The notes under the pieces are model-generated. The model saw only the letters and a program-made list of their open reading frames with translations. It made no database searches and was not told the DNA's origin. From positions 1,323,991 to 1,387,990 of the forward strand of contig JAEVLN010000012.1 of assembly GCA_018350325.1 (NCBI GenBank): 64,000 nucleotides of DNA, given 5' to 3'. Below, piece by piece: positions 35,027 to 47,250 of this stretch. The position numbers and the translations under genes were made by a program. Within the stretch, counting starts at the first letter, position 1. Each line of letters opens with the position of its first letter. This DNA comes from Globodera rostochiensis. Taxonomy: Eukaryota; Nematoda; Chromadorea; Rhabditida; Heteroderidae.

Positions 35027-38000
35027 ATGTCAGAGGACGAGGATCCGTACGCGGTCAGCTCCGACTCGGACGATGAAAAGGGTCCGCCGCCGAAGATCGC
35101 CATCGATCGTGAAGCCGAGCTCAGTCTCAGCCAAATTGTGAGGCACATTTTAATCAAAAGTCTCAAAGTTAAAACACCAAAAAAATCGATTAAAATTTTG
35201 ATCAGAAAATTGATCAAAAAAGGGATAATATATACGGATGAAAACATTGTTTAAATGAACGAACAAAAGTGTACGGAATTGAATTCCTTTCCGTCATATG
35301 AATTTTGTTGCAATTTTCTTTCCCGATCTCCGATCGGATTTGATCAAATTTTGCCGATCGGATGGAATGGATAGGAAGGGGTGCGGGTTAATTGATCACA
35401 CCCGCAGATCCGATTCACATCGGCGGATAGAAAGTCGGGGGGGGGGGGCTTTCGTCCGGTCCATCGATGGATGGCGATGTGATGATCAATCGGATCGCTG
35501 ATCAGCAACGGGTCAATGACACCTTTCAATTTGCATAATTATCATCATTAACTTTCAATTCGGACCAAGCGCTTTGAATTTACCTATCCATGTATTTTAT
35601 TTGATCAGAATGGTGCGTCATATAAAAAAATCAACGTCTTTAATTTATCCTGATCCGATCGAAATCGATCGTATTCTTGAACCTATCGCCCTCATTCATT
35701 GGTCATGTAGAGTAGGTCGGGCCCGGGATTTTTGGAAACCCCGGGTCCGGGACTAAGAAAAGCGCCGGTCACCATATAAGGGAGTTTTGAAGGAATTTTA
35801 AAAAACCGAGACCACATTTTAGTCCAAAAAATGGGAAATTCCAGTACCCAGACCCTGTCCGGCCCCAATCTTTTTAGGCACTAAAAACGCGAAATAGGCG
35901 CCCCCAACAATCCAGAATAGGGATCGGGCCGATCGAGATTCTCGATCGTAATCTCGATCGGTCCACAAGTCCGATCTCTAGTCCAGAAGCAAAAAGCGTT
36001 CCGCCAAGAAATTGACAACATTTTAAACTTTTCGTTTCGGAATGAGTGGCACATACAATTTGCATTTTTCGATTGTTTGTTTATTCGTCGCCACCCCCCC
36101 CCCCCAACCACCTAAAACTGTGCCCCCCCCCCAGTGACCTCTTCTTTCCCATTCATTCCCCCCCCTTTTGTCCCCGTCCTCAAAAGCTTCGGGTTGTTCC
36201 TACCCCCATTAATTCTCGACACTAATTTGTCTTGGTCTTTGGGTTCAAAACAATCTCAGCAATTTTAAAGGATTTTTGGGGGCAAAATAAATTTCGAAAA
36301 TCTCAAAACAATCCCTCCTTTCTAAGCTCCGCAATTTTTAAAGGATTTTTGGGGGCAAAATAAATTTCGAAAATCCCAAAACAATTCCCTCCTTTCTAAG
36401 CTCCGCAATTTTTAACGGATTTTTGGGCAAAATAAATTTCAAAAATCCATGACGGCGCCAATGTTTTGGGCTTTTCAAATTTTAAGCATTACCAGTTGGC
36501 AAAAATGCTGTCCGGATCACCGTTTTTCTGATGTATGTTGGACCTTCTGAATAAGTTGCGATTCCCATCAAGCTGCTGGGCTCACCGTTTAAAATTGTTT
36601 ACCTTTTTTTTTGAATGTGAAAAAAATGTTTTTTAGTTAAAAAATCCTTGGAAAAAAATGACTGGCTATTTTTGATCTTCTTTCCCTAAAGATTGTGTAA
36701 AAGAGAGCGAAAGAACACATTACACAACACATAAATAAAAATGCCCTCGGGTTCTGCTACTGCTCATCATTCGTCACATCGGAAAATGTCCGTCCCCCCA
36801 AGCGCTGCTCTCAAATGTCCGCCGTGGCCTTGCCCTTCCGTTCGTTCGTCCCAGTCCATCCTTTCCATTTGCTTGTCCACCATCGTCCCCCCCCCGCGGC
36901 GCCATCCTCCTCCTCCTCCTCCTCGTCCGTCGTCAACGGAAGGAGGGGGGAGGAGTGAACATTGAGTCGACGACCCCATCCCCTCCGGGGTTGTCCCCCC
37001 CCCCCCCCTACTCCTTATATAACCCCCCATCATCCACCCACGGCGCCTTCTGCCACTTCAATTCCCCCCCCCCCCAAATAGTTTCCATTTTGACCCATTC
37101 CCATCACCGCAAGTGTCAACCAACCAACCAACCACAAATTGGAATAATAAAGCGCTGAAGGCCCAAAAATCAAATTCCCCCCCCCCTTTTTTTGTCCATT
37201 CAATACACACACAGCACAGAGGAAGTGACAGATCACAAAGCTCCCCTCCCCCCTATTCATTCGCTATAAAATAATCACGAAAATGGTCCTCCAGCAGCTG
37301 ATAACTGTGCGGGTGAGTGAATGAATGAGTGCAATTGCGATGGCTTCCCCCCCCCCGCAAAATTATTGGTTTGGTCATCGCCACCCCCCCCCCCCCGCTT
37401 TAATCATTTGTCACCCCCCCCCCCTCTTTTTTTGAATAATTATTATTATCATTATGCATAAAGCTCCGCCGCCTCCGTCTGCTGATGGCAGAAGGAATTG
37501 ATTGGGGAAGGGGCGTGGACAGACACTTTTGGGGGTGGCTAATGCAATAAGCGTGTGCTGCTGCTGCTTCTTCCAATTTCAAAAGGCGCTTTTCCCCAAA
37601 AATCGGGGGGGGGGGGGGGGGGGAATCGTTTTCACTGTTTCGGACCCTTCAAACACAAAATGGGCGCATAGGAAAATCTTCTAAATTATATATATTTTAA
37701 TTTTTTATGACTAACAAACCGAAATTTTTAAACTTTTTAGTTTTCTGGCCATAACTCTTTTTGAGATTTGTCTAATCGCTAAGGGTCAGCTTAACAATAG
37801 CTTTATCCCTTCGAGAGCTTCCGAACGGCCTTTAGAATGGCGGAATCGGTTAAGGCTGAAACAAGTTATTGGCCTAGTTTTGGATTCGATCCGTGCGCCC
37901 TTTTTTTCCGAGAAAAATTTGAATTTTTTCAAATTTGTCTCTTTTTGGCGTTTTGATTTAAATTTTTGCCAATTCTTTTTTGATGGCAGAAGAACCACGA

Positions 38001-41000
38001 CTCCGAATTTCTCCTAAATTCCCCGGCGGGCTTTTGACGCGCAGGATCCGTTAAATTCGCGTAGTTTTCGCCGGATAAAATCTCCAAAAAAATGTTTTTA
38101 CCTTCGGCTCCCGCTTTTCCAAAAATGCCATTCTTTAAATAAATTTAAAAAAAAAAGAATGTTCGTTTTTCCAACACAAAAAAACAAAACATCGCCCTTT
38201 TGGGCGCTGAGTTTAAGCCGGTTTTTCGACCTCGGCGGAAGTCCGTCCGCGCCCCGCGCCATCCCTCATTTGTCAGTCACTCATTCACCGACGGGCGGGC
38301 GGACGACACGACAAAATTAATTCCTTTTTCATTTTGCACATTTTCTTCAATTTTCCTCCCCTCCTCAGCAGCAGAGCAGTTTCGTCGTTCTACTCGCTTC
38401 TTTAAGCTTTATGATTATTTATTTGTTCAGAAAACAATGCCTTTTTCAGATCACAAAACTGAATAGAGGAGAGATAGGCTGGCTGGTCCGGGCCGGGATT
38501 TCAATTCCGGGAAAATTTTTTTTTTTTGCAAAATTTTGGAATCGCTTTTGGGTGGTCTAAAAATTGAAAAGCCTTTACTTTGCATGGAAGTGTTGGTCCA
38601 TTCTTGCCAACAATGATTCCATTCAGTTTGTTTTCTTAAATCTTTTGTTGTTTTTTCAGAAAATTGTTTCAAAAAACAGTTACAAAATTGGGTGGTCTAG
38701 TTTGGGGAGGTCTCATTTCTCCAAACGAGTAATGAATGAATGCATTTTGTCTAAAATGTTATGCCTGTTTTTGAACCGGTTTTCGTTTTTCGGGCGGCTT
38801 CATCAACCGAATTTTTTGTGCAAAAAATTCGGATTCTTTTCATATTCATTCATATTTTCTGTTTGCATATTCAGAAAGCTTTCTTCAATTTTGTGATTTA
38901 ACTCTTTCAGATCTTTTTACTTTATTTTGTTGCAAAATTTCCCTTAATTTTGATGACTTTGGTTACTGTTTCCGTTTCTTTGTCACCTTATGTGCAAAGA
39001 TATGTGAGTTGAATTCAGGATTTTTTAAGAAAAAATGCTTAAATTTTTTTAAATTTTGTAAAAAAACCATTTTTTTCAGAAACAATCGCTGGCACAGGAC
39101 GAGCACAAAGCGGTGAAGGACGAACGGACGCTGGAAGAAATTGAGGAACTGCGCAAGACGAAGGCGGCCGCCGTCAAACGCGACTTTGAGGCAGGGGCCT
39201 TTTTTTGACAAAAAAAAAATTTGCCGGAGGGGGGGGGCATTAAAAAAATCGGAGTTTAAATTTCTACGCCTCTGAATACCTCTTGGAACACCGTTTTATA
39301 GACTAAAAACAAATTTTCCAAGGGGGGGGCTAGCATTAGGCTTACCAAAATGTTTCAAAAATAAAAGTTTTTTCGAGAATTTTGTTTCGCGGGGGCGTCA
39401 AGGGGGGGGGGGGTTGGCCGGGAAATTTGAAGATTTTTTTTTGTTAAGAAATTTGTCAGGATTTTTCATAAAAGTTTCCTCCGCCCCTATGGGTTTGTTT
39501 TTCTCATTGGGGGCTTGCTGGAATTTTTTAGTTTTTAAAAAATGCATAAAATTTATGTCAGGAAGGCAAAGTGTCCACCGCGGAAGGCGCTCAGTCGGCC
39601 AAGGAGGAAGTGCACGGGTTGGACCGCTCCACGCTCGGCCAGTTCAAAGACAAGGCATGGAGGGAGGGGGTTTTAACAATTTTAAAAAAATGTTTTTGGA
39701 ATTTAAATGTTGAGAAAAGAATTTTTTGACAGATTTTTTTCTTAAACAAAAAAATTTTGGCTGCAGAAGCCCGTCCAGACATTTTTGTTTTAACAGTTTG
39801 AAAACCTGTCGGACACACTGCAGCAGAACATGGCGGAGAAGATGCAAGGTGGGCGCTTTGCCGATTTGTTTTTTTTTGTATTGTTGTTTTGTTGCGCGGG
39901 GTGATCAAATGGTGGACGGGCGGGTGGGCGATTGATTGATTGGATTGGATTGGATTGATCAAAAGATCAAAAAAAAAAATTTGTGGGACGCTCTCCGTGA
40001 CCGACCGGCATGGGTGGGGGTGGGGGCTCTATGTGAAACAGGTCTGGGCCCAACAAAATTGTTGTGGAAAAAGTGAGCCTCCCCCATTTCTTCAATGGGT
40101 TTCCTTACCCCCAATTTATGCCTTTTAATTAAACTCAACAGAATTCCCTAAATTAATGTGTTCAAATATTTGGCACATTTCAATTTGGGCAGTCCATAAA
40201 ATGGCATTAGCGTGTGATGATTGATCAATCCAGCTATTTTGCTGATCGGAACTTTCGAATTTTTGGCATTTTGATTGTTTTGTGCCTTATTGTTATTGTT
40301 TTGTCTCGAATTTTGATGGCACAAATTCCAATAATGGCTGCCCATCCTTGCGCAGCATCGTCTCGAACCGAACACAAATTCCATTTGTCGCCCGCGGCGG
40401 CGCCGATTACATCAAAATTCACATTTTATTCCTCCTCCTCCTCCTCCTCCTCCTCCTCCTCCTCTGCTGGGTGTTACTCAATCGCGGCGATCCATCAGAG
40501 TGTTTGGGGGCGATTATGTACTTTTAATTGGGTCAATTTGTGCAATTGCACTCAATGCAAAATGAATAACAAAACAAAACAAATTCCGTCCAGGCGAATG
40601 AATGGGGCGAGGTGCGCGATGCTTCGCCCAAATTTGCATTTGGCGCATAAACATACCAAAACGCCGCAAGCAACGCGTCCGTGTTGGCGTTGCGTTCAAA
40701 TTAATTTTGAAAATGCTAACAATTTTTGCTAAGTGAAAATCGGTGGCAAAATTCCATGGACATGGCGTGGGGGGGGGGGGGGGAGGGGGGTATAATGGCA
40801 AAAAAGTGCGCGTTTTTTGATCACTTTTATTTCATTTCTGAGTTCTGTCAAGCTTTGGCTGATTGATCCCCCGCCCCCCTTTCCCTTAATCCTTTTAGTC
40901 CAGAATTTGTGCACTTTTCTCTCCCCCAATCCCTTTCACTTTTATTGAAATTTCCGCCAATCGCCGCGGGCGTATTGGGGGGGGGGGGGAGGAGAGGGCG

Positions 41001-44000
41001 GCACCCGACCGATCTCCGCCGATTGCTATGGGGGGGGGGCGCCTTCTTCAAAGTGCACAACATTATTTATTCGTTCATTCATTCATTGCCGGACTATTGG
41101 GGCGCATTGTTCTCCCCCTCCTCTCAATTCAAAATGCTCTTTCCGTCTTTTAGCGCCGGAGGGGACAGAGAGTCGTCGTTCTAAATAAATTTTGTTTCAT
41201 TTTTATAACTATAGTAGTAAATCACACATCGTTCGTTGTGTTGTCCAATTGATGCTGATCTTTATTTGAATGGGAAATAATTTTGAATTTTTGTCAAATA
41301 TATTTTATCTATAAAAACTTTCGAATATCACTTGTTCTTTCTTTCTTCATCGCCTTATTTTTCACCGTTTAATCTCTCAAAATAAATATTTGGCCCTGTC
41401 TCTGAAAGTGTTTGGGCCAACAAAAAGCGGCTTTTATGTGAGGAGTATTAAAATGGGTGACGCCTCCCCCCGGCGGGCGCATAAAAATTGAAACGTTTTT
41501 TTCATCAAATATCTTTGCAATTCTTTTTTTTGTTATTAAAATACTTCATCAAACAAACAAAACAAATGTTATGTTAAATTTGGCTTTTTTCGAATTTTAA
41601 TTCAACTATTTTCTACAAATTGTAACACATTTTATGTGCTTAAATTTAAATTTGCACTCAAAACACTTTCTCGTCCATTACACATCCGGCGGGGTTTATA
41701 TCTTTGCCCCCCATCTGTCTTCTGTTGCCATCAAATTGTGTGGAATTATAATAAATGGGTGTGCTGCGAATGAGCAAAGAATGATGCTGGTGATGGGGCC
41801 GACAGGCAAATGGCCGGAGGGGGGGGGGGAGGGGGGGGCAGGCCATCGAATTGTTGTGAGTGAATGGCTTTTTGGCCACCACCACAGCTGCTGCTGTGTT
41901 GTGTGTTCTGTTGAGCGTCCCCAGCCCCACTCAATTTCATTCATTTCACTGTCCGTCGGCTGTCCGGCGGACGCCGGAGAGATGGCCAAATGCTTTGTGA
42001 GAGAGATAAAATGTGTGCCGTGCCATTGTTTTGGCGCATCGTTTTGGCATAATGCCGCGCCGTGTCCCTTGGGCACTGTTTTGAAATGCGGCGCATAGAG
42101 AGGGAAGGAGTGAGACAAATTGAGAAAGATTGGCGCGAAATGTTTTGTGTTGCTTTGGGGGAGGGGGGGGGGGGGATAGTTTTTGAGACAAAAAAATAAT
42201 ATAAAAACAAAAAAGATTCTAATAATTGTGATGTAATTAAAATCATTTTCTACAAAGAGATTTGTGCTTAACTTTCAAAAAATTATTTTTTTCCAAATTC
42301 TTTTTTACAATGCTTACGGCAACCCCGGCATCTTTCCTTTACTGTAAGTTTGTTTTTTTTGGGCCCATTTTTTTGTGTCAATTTTTTTTTTGATTTTTCA
42401 AAAAAAAAAAAAAAAAACTTGCCTATTACAGCTGGTGCCACCAAGGACGAATTGGAGGAGATCAAAAGTCAGGTCAACGAGGTGAAGCAGAAGTGGCGAA
42501 CCGGCGACTTGGAGGGCGCTGAAAATTTGGAGGACAGCGCCACGCGCGACGAGTTGGAGGCGCTCAAAGGGGTCGGCGGGGGCGGGGGGGGGGGGGGGTT
42601 TTGATTTTTGAAGATTATAATTTATGAAATTGTTTTATTCTGATTTTTTTTAGATTATAATTTATGAAATTGTTTTATTTTCGATTTTTATTTTTTCCTA
42701 ATTCTCCCGTTTTTTAACTCTTGCTGCTTTTGTGTAGGTGAATGTGAAGGGCCGCTTCCAACCTGGTCAGGGCGAGTTCCACAAGTCCTACGACCGTTCT
42801 GAGCTGGACACTTCCGGTAGGGGGTTTTTTGGTTGTACACATTGGACTTGTGGGCAATCCTAAAGAATTGCGAAACTCGACGCAAAAACATTTTAAAATC
42901 TTTAAATGCATGTTTTCTTGCCACGAATTCCGAGCTCGGCTTGGTCTGGCTTGCCGGACTCAAATGAAACAATATTGATTAATTTAATTTTAATTTAATT
43001 TTCCCCGCAGGCGCTGCCGATGCGCGCAAGTCGTTCCTGGAGGGCTCCGCATTTGCCGGCCGTGAGGTTTCGAGTGCGGCGGCTGGGGAGATGAGCGAGC
43101 TGAAGTTCACGGCGCTGGACGCGTACAAAGACAAATTTGAGAAGGGACCGTACGCGGAGGACATTCAGCGGGCCAGGGTGGAGCTGGACCTGCAGTTGGA
43201 CGAGCTCAAGCAGGCCTTCGAGAAGGTCCGTTTTTGGGCTTTTGGGGTTGACAACCTACAAAATGGCAGTCGAGGGAGATTTTTTTTATGATTTTGACAC
43301 GGATCGCATGCCTATCTGATCTGATCAAGGGATGGATGACCTATGAATCTCATTATTAGAAAGATCAAAGAATTTTTTCTTGGATTTTTTACTATTTTTG
43401 GACGGAAAAAACCAAAAAATCACTGACTGGCACCGGTTCCGTTTCGTTCGTTTTTTTTGTACAAAAAATCGAAGAGCTCACCCAGCGTCGGTCGGTCGGT
43501 CGGTTGTCGGTCGATGGCGGTGTTTAGAGTAGCTCTGCTGAACACAGAAAGAGCCCACACTTATTAGCCGCAAAGCACCGACCAACCAACCACCTGCTTG
43601 CTAAACGATGACGACGATAATGAGAAAGAGGCGCCGGGGGGGGGGGACAAAAAAAATTTCCCTTTCTTTGCTCTCTCAAAATTTCAAATTCATAACACAT
43701 TTGGCCAAAGCGGGGAGGGGGGCGGGGATTCTCTGTTAAATTCAAAAAGAAGAAGCCTTATAAATAATGTTAGAGCCGTACATTTTTGAATTTTGCCAAA
43801 AGGTTACAGAGTGTAAAGGCATTAAAATTTAAAAATATTTGGCGATATGTTGTCGTCGTCGTCGAGTGCGGCCGACAAAATTCTGAGACGACATTTGTTA
43901 CCCGTTAAGCCGGAAAGCGAGATGAGCCCGGAGGAGCGGCTGGCCAAAAAGAGGGCGGAGATTGAGGCCGAGTTCGCGCGCTACAAGCTGGTCAGCGTGT

Positions 44001-46847
44001 TTTTTAAACAAAAACATTTTTATTTAATAAAATCGCTAATTAATTTAAAGACGAGAAAATTGCGCGCCAAACAGCAACAGGAGGTGGGTCCAAGGAAGAG
44101 GAGAGGGGGGGGGGGGGGTAAAAGCCGCGCTTCTTCAAGTGGTTTAAATTATGGTTGGCTGGCACCCCCGACGTTCGGGGAGGGAAAAGCCGGGGGTCGG
44201 GGTTGAAAGGTCGGGGAAGAACGAGGATTGATCCAAAATCGTTGGGGGTTTTGGGGGTGCCAACCCTAGTTTAAATGGGCAAAGATATGGACAATAAATT
44301 TATTTTAATCCCCCTTTTATTTTTTGAATTGCTTCTTTGGTTCCGTTACCCCAAAAACATTTGTTGTTCTGGGATAATATATTTGTCACAAGAACTTGCA
44401 CAGAAACCGTACAACAACCCCTGGGGGGTGACTGACTGACTGTGTTTATTATTTAACAATTGGAATTGTCTTCATTAATTTGCAGGAAGGTGGCGATGAA
44501 ACGGCTGCTGCTGGCGCTCAAGGTGGGGACCGTCCTTTTTATCAATTCTTTCAAATTTGCCTTTATTTATGCATTAATTTTATTCACATTTTTTGAACCG
44601 CCCGCCGTTTGATTTTATGATTTTGGGTGCAAAAACAAAACAAAAAACCCATATTTTGCTCTCCATGTGTCAAGTGTTCTTTTGGTTGAACAACAACATC
44701 CTGTTGCTGCTAAACAGAAACATTTTTCCCCTCTTACTGTACTACTGTAAACTGTACTACGGTACACTTGTACGGTGGTGTACTGCCCGAGCCGCTTCCC
44801 CCCAACCACCGTATGCGCGCGCAGCCGCCGCCAGTTTATGTGAAGGACGCGGTGACGCTAACTGTCCATGTGTACAGTAGTGTGTACAACACAGTATACC
44901 CTCATGTTCTTCCGCTAACTGAAGCTCCAACAACAATATTGTGCTGTGTTGTCGTGGTGTTTGTGTTGGACGTTTGTCCCCACACATTGTGCCAGAATAC
45001 ATTTCGGGCGGCGCCTTTGATGCCTTTCCAATGCCAGTGTTTGCCTTCTTCTCCCACAACTGCTTCTACTTCTGTTTGTGCTGGCTGTCCCCCAATCGAT
45101 CGATCGATCAGTCGTCGTTTTCGGCTTCTAACCATTGCTCCTCCTCCTCTGTTCCCATTGTGTGCTGCCTGCCTCTTTTCGAAAAGGAATAGCTGCTTCA
45201 AACTCTGTGTATCGTAGCAATGGTTGATGACGGCGGCGGCGGCGCTGTTGTCGAAGCCAACGTTCTGCCCATGGCATACGAAGAAGAGGGCGCCCACCGT
45301 AACGTTGCTGTACGTCTTGATGACGTTGTCTATCAACACCAACACGATGATGCCGAAACTGATGCGGGTGATGTAGCTGCTGCTGATGCTGCTGCTGCTT
45401 TTGTTGCTGATATTGCAACCTACGGCAACACAAGTTGGAGCAGTGGATGGACAGACCAGGTTGTGCAGCAGTTGCTGCACACCGGTGCGGACACTGCTCG
45501 ACGAACGCGCTCCGCCGCCACAGCGTCGCGTCGGCATCGTCGAAGGTTGTGTAGTGGTGATGGTGTTGGCCCGCCCTCAATTAAATGAATATAAATTTAT
45601 TTTCCCCTCTTTTTCTGTCGACGCTTTTGTCATTTGAATTGCTCATATTTCTTTTTTTACATTTTTAATATTGTTCACTTTGTGCTTTCCGTTCCATGTC
45701 CAACAACCACAACACAAACCCTTTTTTTGAGAACACATTTCATGAAGATTTTTGCAAAAAAAAAAGCAACAAAAATGTTTAAAATGCACACATTTCACGG
45801 AAATGAATTTTTTTTTTTTTGCTAATTTTGCTCCGTGAAATGTGTCTTTTTGCTGTTTTGCCTCTCAAACATCCAACAACAACAACAACACTGGTGCCAT
45901 ATAAAATGCCAAAATCCATAAAGCACACTTGACGGCATGCCCCGGGGCAAATGCCAACAATTTTACAAAATCGAATTCCGAAAAAATGAGTTTGGCAATT
46001 CATATAATGTTCTTACAAAAAGTTTGCTTTGTTTTTATTTTGCATGAATTTTTGTTTTTTATTCTCAGATGCCGGCGAGGAGGAGGGGGAATACGACGTG
46101 AAGAATCTGATGAACAAATTCCTCAACATCGACCTGACGCCAAAGGAGCGTGCCAGCAAGCTGGACGAGCTGGAGGCGTTGCGTGTGGAGGCGAAGAACT
46201 TGACCAAGAAGGTCGTCGAGGCGGGCGAGGAGGGGGGGGGGCCACTCCGAAAAATTTACGGCATTTTTATGAGTGAAATGTTCTGTGTTTCAGTTCGAGC
46301 AGCCGAACCTGGACTCGGTGGAGGTGAGCGAGGACAAGAGGCGCCAGCTGGAGGCGGAGTTTCAGCAGCTCAAGGGTGCGTTTGTTGCTTGCGTGGGTGG
46401 GGAAATGGATGTTGCGGTTTTGAACGTTTTGGAGTTGTCTGTGTATACCATTTTTTGTTTTAAGAGGAGAGGCAACAGGCCCGCAAGGAGTACGAGGAAG
46501 AGATGGCCGAGTCGGCAGCGCTCGGTGGCGAAAAAGAGGAAATCCAGGTGGGTTGGCGGGTTGGGCGAGTTCTGTGGTTGGTGCCATTGGGGGGGGGGGG
46601 ATGTGCCGTAAGGCGGCAACTTTGTCCCCTCAGGGGGCAACAATGGAAATTTATTGTAATTGTTTGTTTGTTTGACAGGTGGCGGCGGATCACGCGTCGA
46701 AAATGGCAGCAAAATGGGAGAAGGTAGTGGTGTCCCGGACGAATTTGTGACACACAAAAATGTGTCCCCCGTTTATTTGCCCAGATTCACGCCAAGGAGG
46801 CCAAGAAGGCGGAGAAGTCCAAGATGCCGGCCAAGAGCACGACGTGA
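35027..46847 (+). CDS. Acidic coiled-coil protein, unrecognised
   Basis: Fifteen exons: 35027-35137, 39080-39190, 39562-39654, 39797-39848, 42432-42571, 42738-42816, 43011-43225, 43910-43990, 44051-44083, 44486-44522, 46069-46211, 46294-46375, 46465-46547, 46679-46723 and 46785-46847. All phases agree, giving 455 residues. Start MSEDEDPYAVSSDSDDEKG is acidic. The rest is mostly charged helix/coiled coil with recurring F/Y-K-D-K-F-E segments (TLGQFKDKFENL, TALDAYKDKFEKG, DELKQAFEK). The tail KKAEKSKMPAKSTT is basic. No catalytic motif, signal or membrane segment is seen in this form. The introns after exons 2 and 3 have GC donors (39191, 39655). AATAAA lies at 47245-47250. It is convergent with vinculin, so a cytoskeletal role is possible but only an inference. 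Confidence 0.8.
35918..35980. mobile_element. Short TCGATC/TCTCGA palindromic element
   Basis: TAGGGATCGGGC at the left and GTCCGATCTCTA at the right pair as an imperfect inverted repeat (10 of 12). The core is GATCGAGATTCTCGATCG. A right-half copy of the same element ends at about 49284 (CGGTCCTCAGGTCCGATCTC). Intron 1 of the coiled-coil gene. Confidence 0.5.
36240..36450. repeat. Three-copy CAATTTTAAAGGATTTTTGGG repeat
   Basis: Units of about 75 bases with AAGGATTTTTGGGGGCAAAA, TAAATTTCGAAAATC and CCTCCTTTCTAAGCT. In intron 1 of the coiled-coil gene. Confidence 0.8.
37283..37312 (+). CDS. Candidate alternative first exon of the coiled-coil gene
   Basis: ATG opens MVLQQLITVR and ends at a strong donor (CGG|GTGAGT) in phase 0, the phase needed to join exon 2 at 39080. 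A CTATAAAATAA lies about 20 bases upstream of the ATG, too close to be its TATA box if transcription starts 30 bases further on, so only the reading frame and donor support this exon. Confidence 0.35.
43847..43990 (+). CDS. Candidate alternative start inside the coiled-coil gene
   Basis: An open frame starts MLSSSSSAADKILRRHLLPV and runs without a stop into exon 8 (KPESEMSPEERLAKK). TATAAATA at 43759-43766 lies about 85 bases upstream. If used, it gives a short form of about 190 residues. For the long form the acceptor CCCGTTAAG at 43901-43909 fits phase 0, but it is a weak acceptor. Confidence 0.4.
44150..44268. mobile_element. GTCGGGG-family element in coiled-coil gene intron 9
   Basis: Left end TATGGTTGGCTGGCACCCCC, right end GGGGGTGCCAACCCTA. 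The interior shares GTTCGGGGAGGGAAAA and GGTTGAAAGGTCGGGG with the copy near 53060. Confidence 0.75.
44902..45580 (-). CDS. Probable nested antisense gene with one membrane segment, unrecognised
   Basis: Minus-strand reading inside the intron 44523-46068. One exon (to 45483) reads TTFDDADATLWRRSAFVEQC then PHR and ends CACCG|GTGTGC. A 76-base intron ends ATATCAG (45407). The next exon from 45406 joins in phase and reads NKSSSSISSSYITRISFGII, VLVLIDNVIKTYSNVTVGAL, then FFVCHGQNVGFDN and VINHCYDT. Third positions are very rich in C/G, as in true exons here, while the plus-strand frame is not. IVLVLI plus following residues may span a membrane, and NVT is a possible N-glycosylation site. After about 45210 the codon bias fades, so the 3' end (open to 44902) is unsure. 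No ATG is seen in the first exon, so a 5' exon is missing. I do not recognise the family. Confidence 0.45.
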
Positions 46848-47212
46848 AGCGGACGACACCGGCGGCGGCGGCGCTTGTGGAGGAGAGGGCGGATTTGCTG
46901 CTGCAGCTCATGGACCATCATCAACAACAGCAACGCCATTCTTCTGCAGATCCGTCCTCTTTGCCCCCCTTATTATCAGCATCATCATCGTCCATGCCCA
47001 TGCCCAAGCCCAACAACTCCATCCAATTATTTCCCACCAAAAAGGCCTCCTCCTCCTCATCCTGTTGTTGTAAAATGCTTCTCATCATGTTCGGCTTCAT
47101 CCTCCTGTTGCTGCTGCTGTTGGCCGCTGCATTTCTTCTTTCCTTTGGTGCCGAACACATTCGCGGTGCCGTCGTCGGCGGCGGCGGCGGTGGCATGGAT
47201 GGGCAGCGTTGA
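46785..47212 (+). CDS. Possible alternative C-terminal exon with membrane anchor
   Basis: Overlaps the last coiled-coil exon in another frame and stays open to 47212. It carries MDHHQQQQRH, a Ser/Pro stretch, KMLLIMFGFILLLLLLLAAA (a hydrophobic run of more than 20 residues) and a Gly-rich tail ending MDGQR. Exon 12 ends in the phase this frame needs (AAG G|AT TCA), so skipping exons 13-14 would produce a tail-anchored form. Part of the hydrophobic run comes from a CTG-rich stretch, and the region is otherwise plain 3' UTR. Confidence 0.25.
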
Positions 47213-47250
47213 GACACATAAACAAATGCCAGTGCCAATGATTAAATAAA

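Noticed and set aside
45220..45637. + strand frame rich in Ala/Asp
   Set aside because: Third positions are T/A-rich, unlike exons here, while the minus strand has strong coding bias. It is the shadow of the nested antisense gene.
46690..47249. Minus-strand frames over the 3' end of the coiled-coil gene
   Set aside because: No acceptor or donor support, and the composition mirrors the CTG/GGC-rich plus strand.
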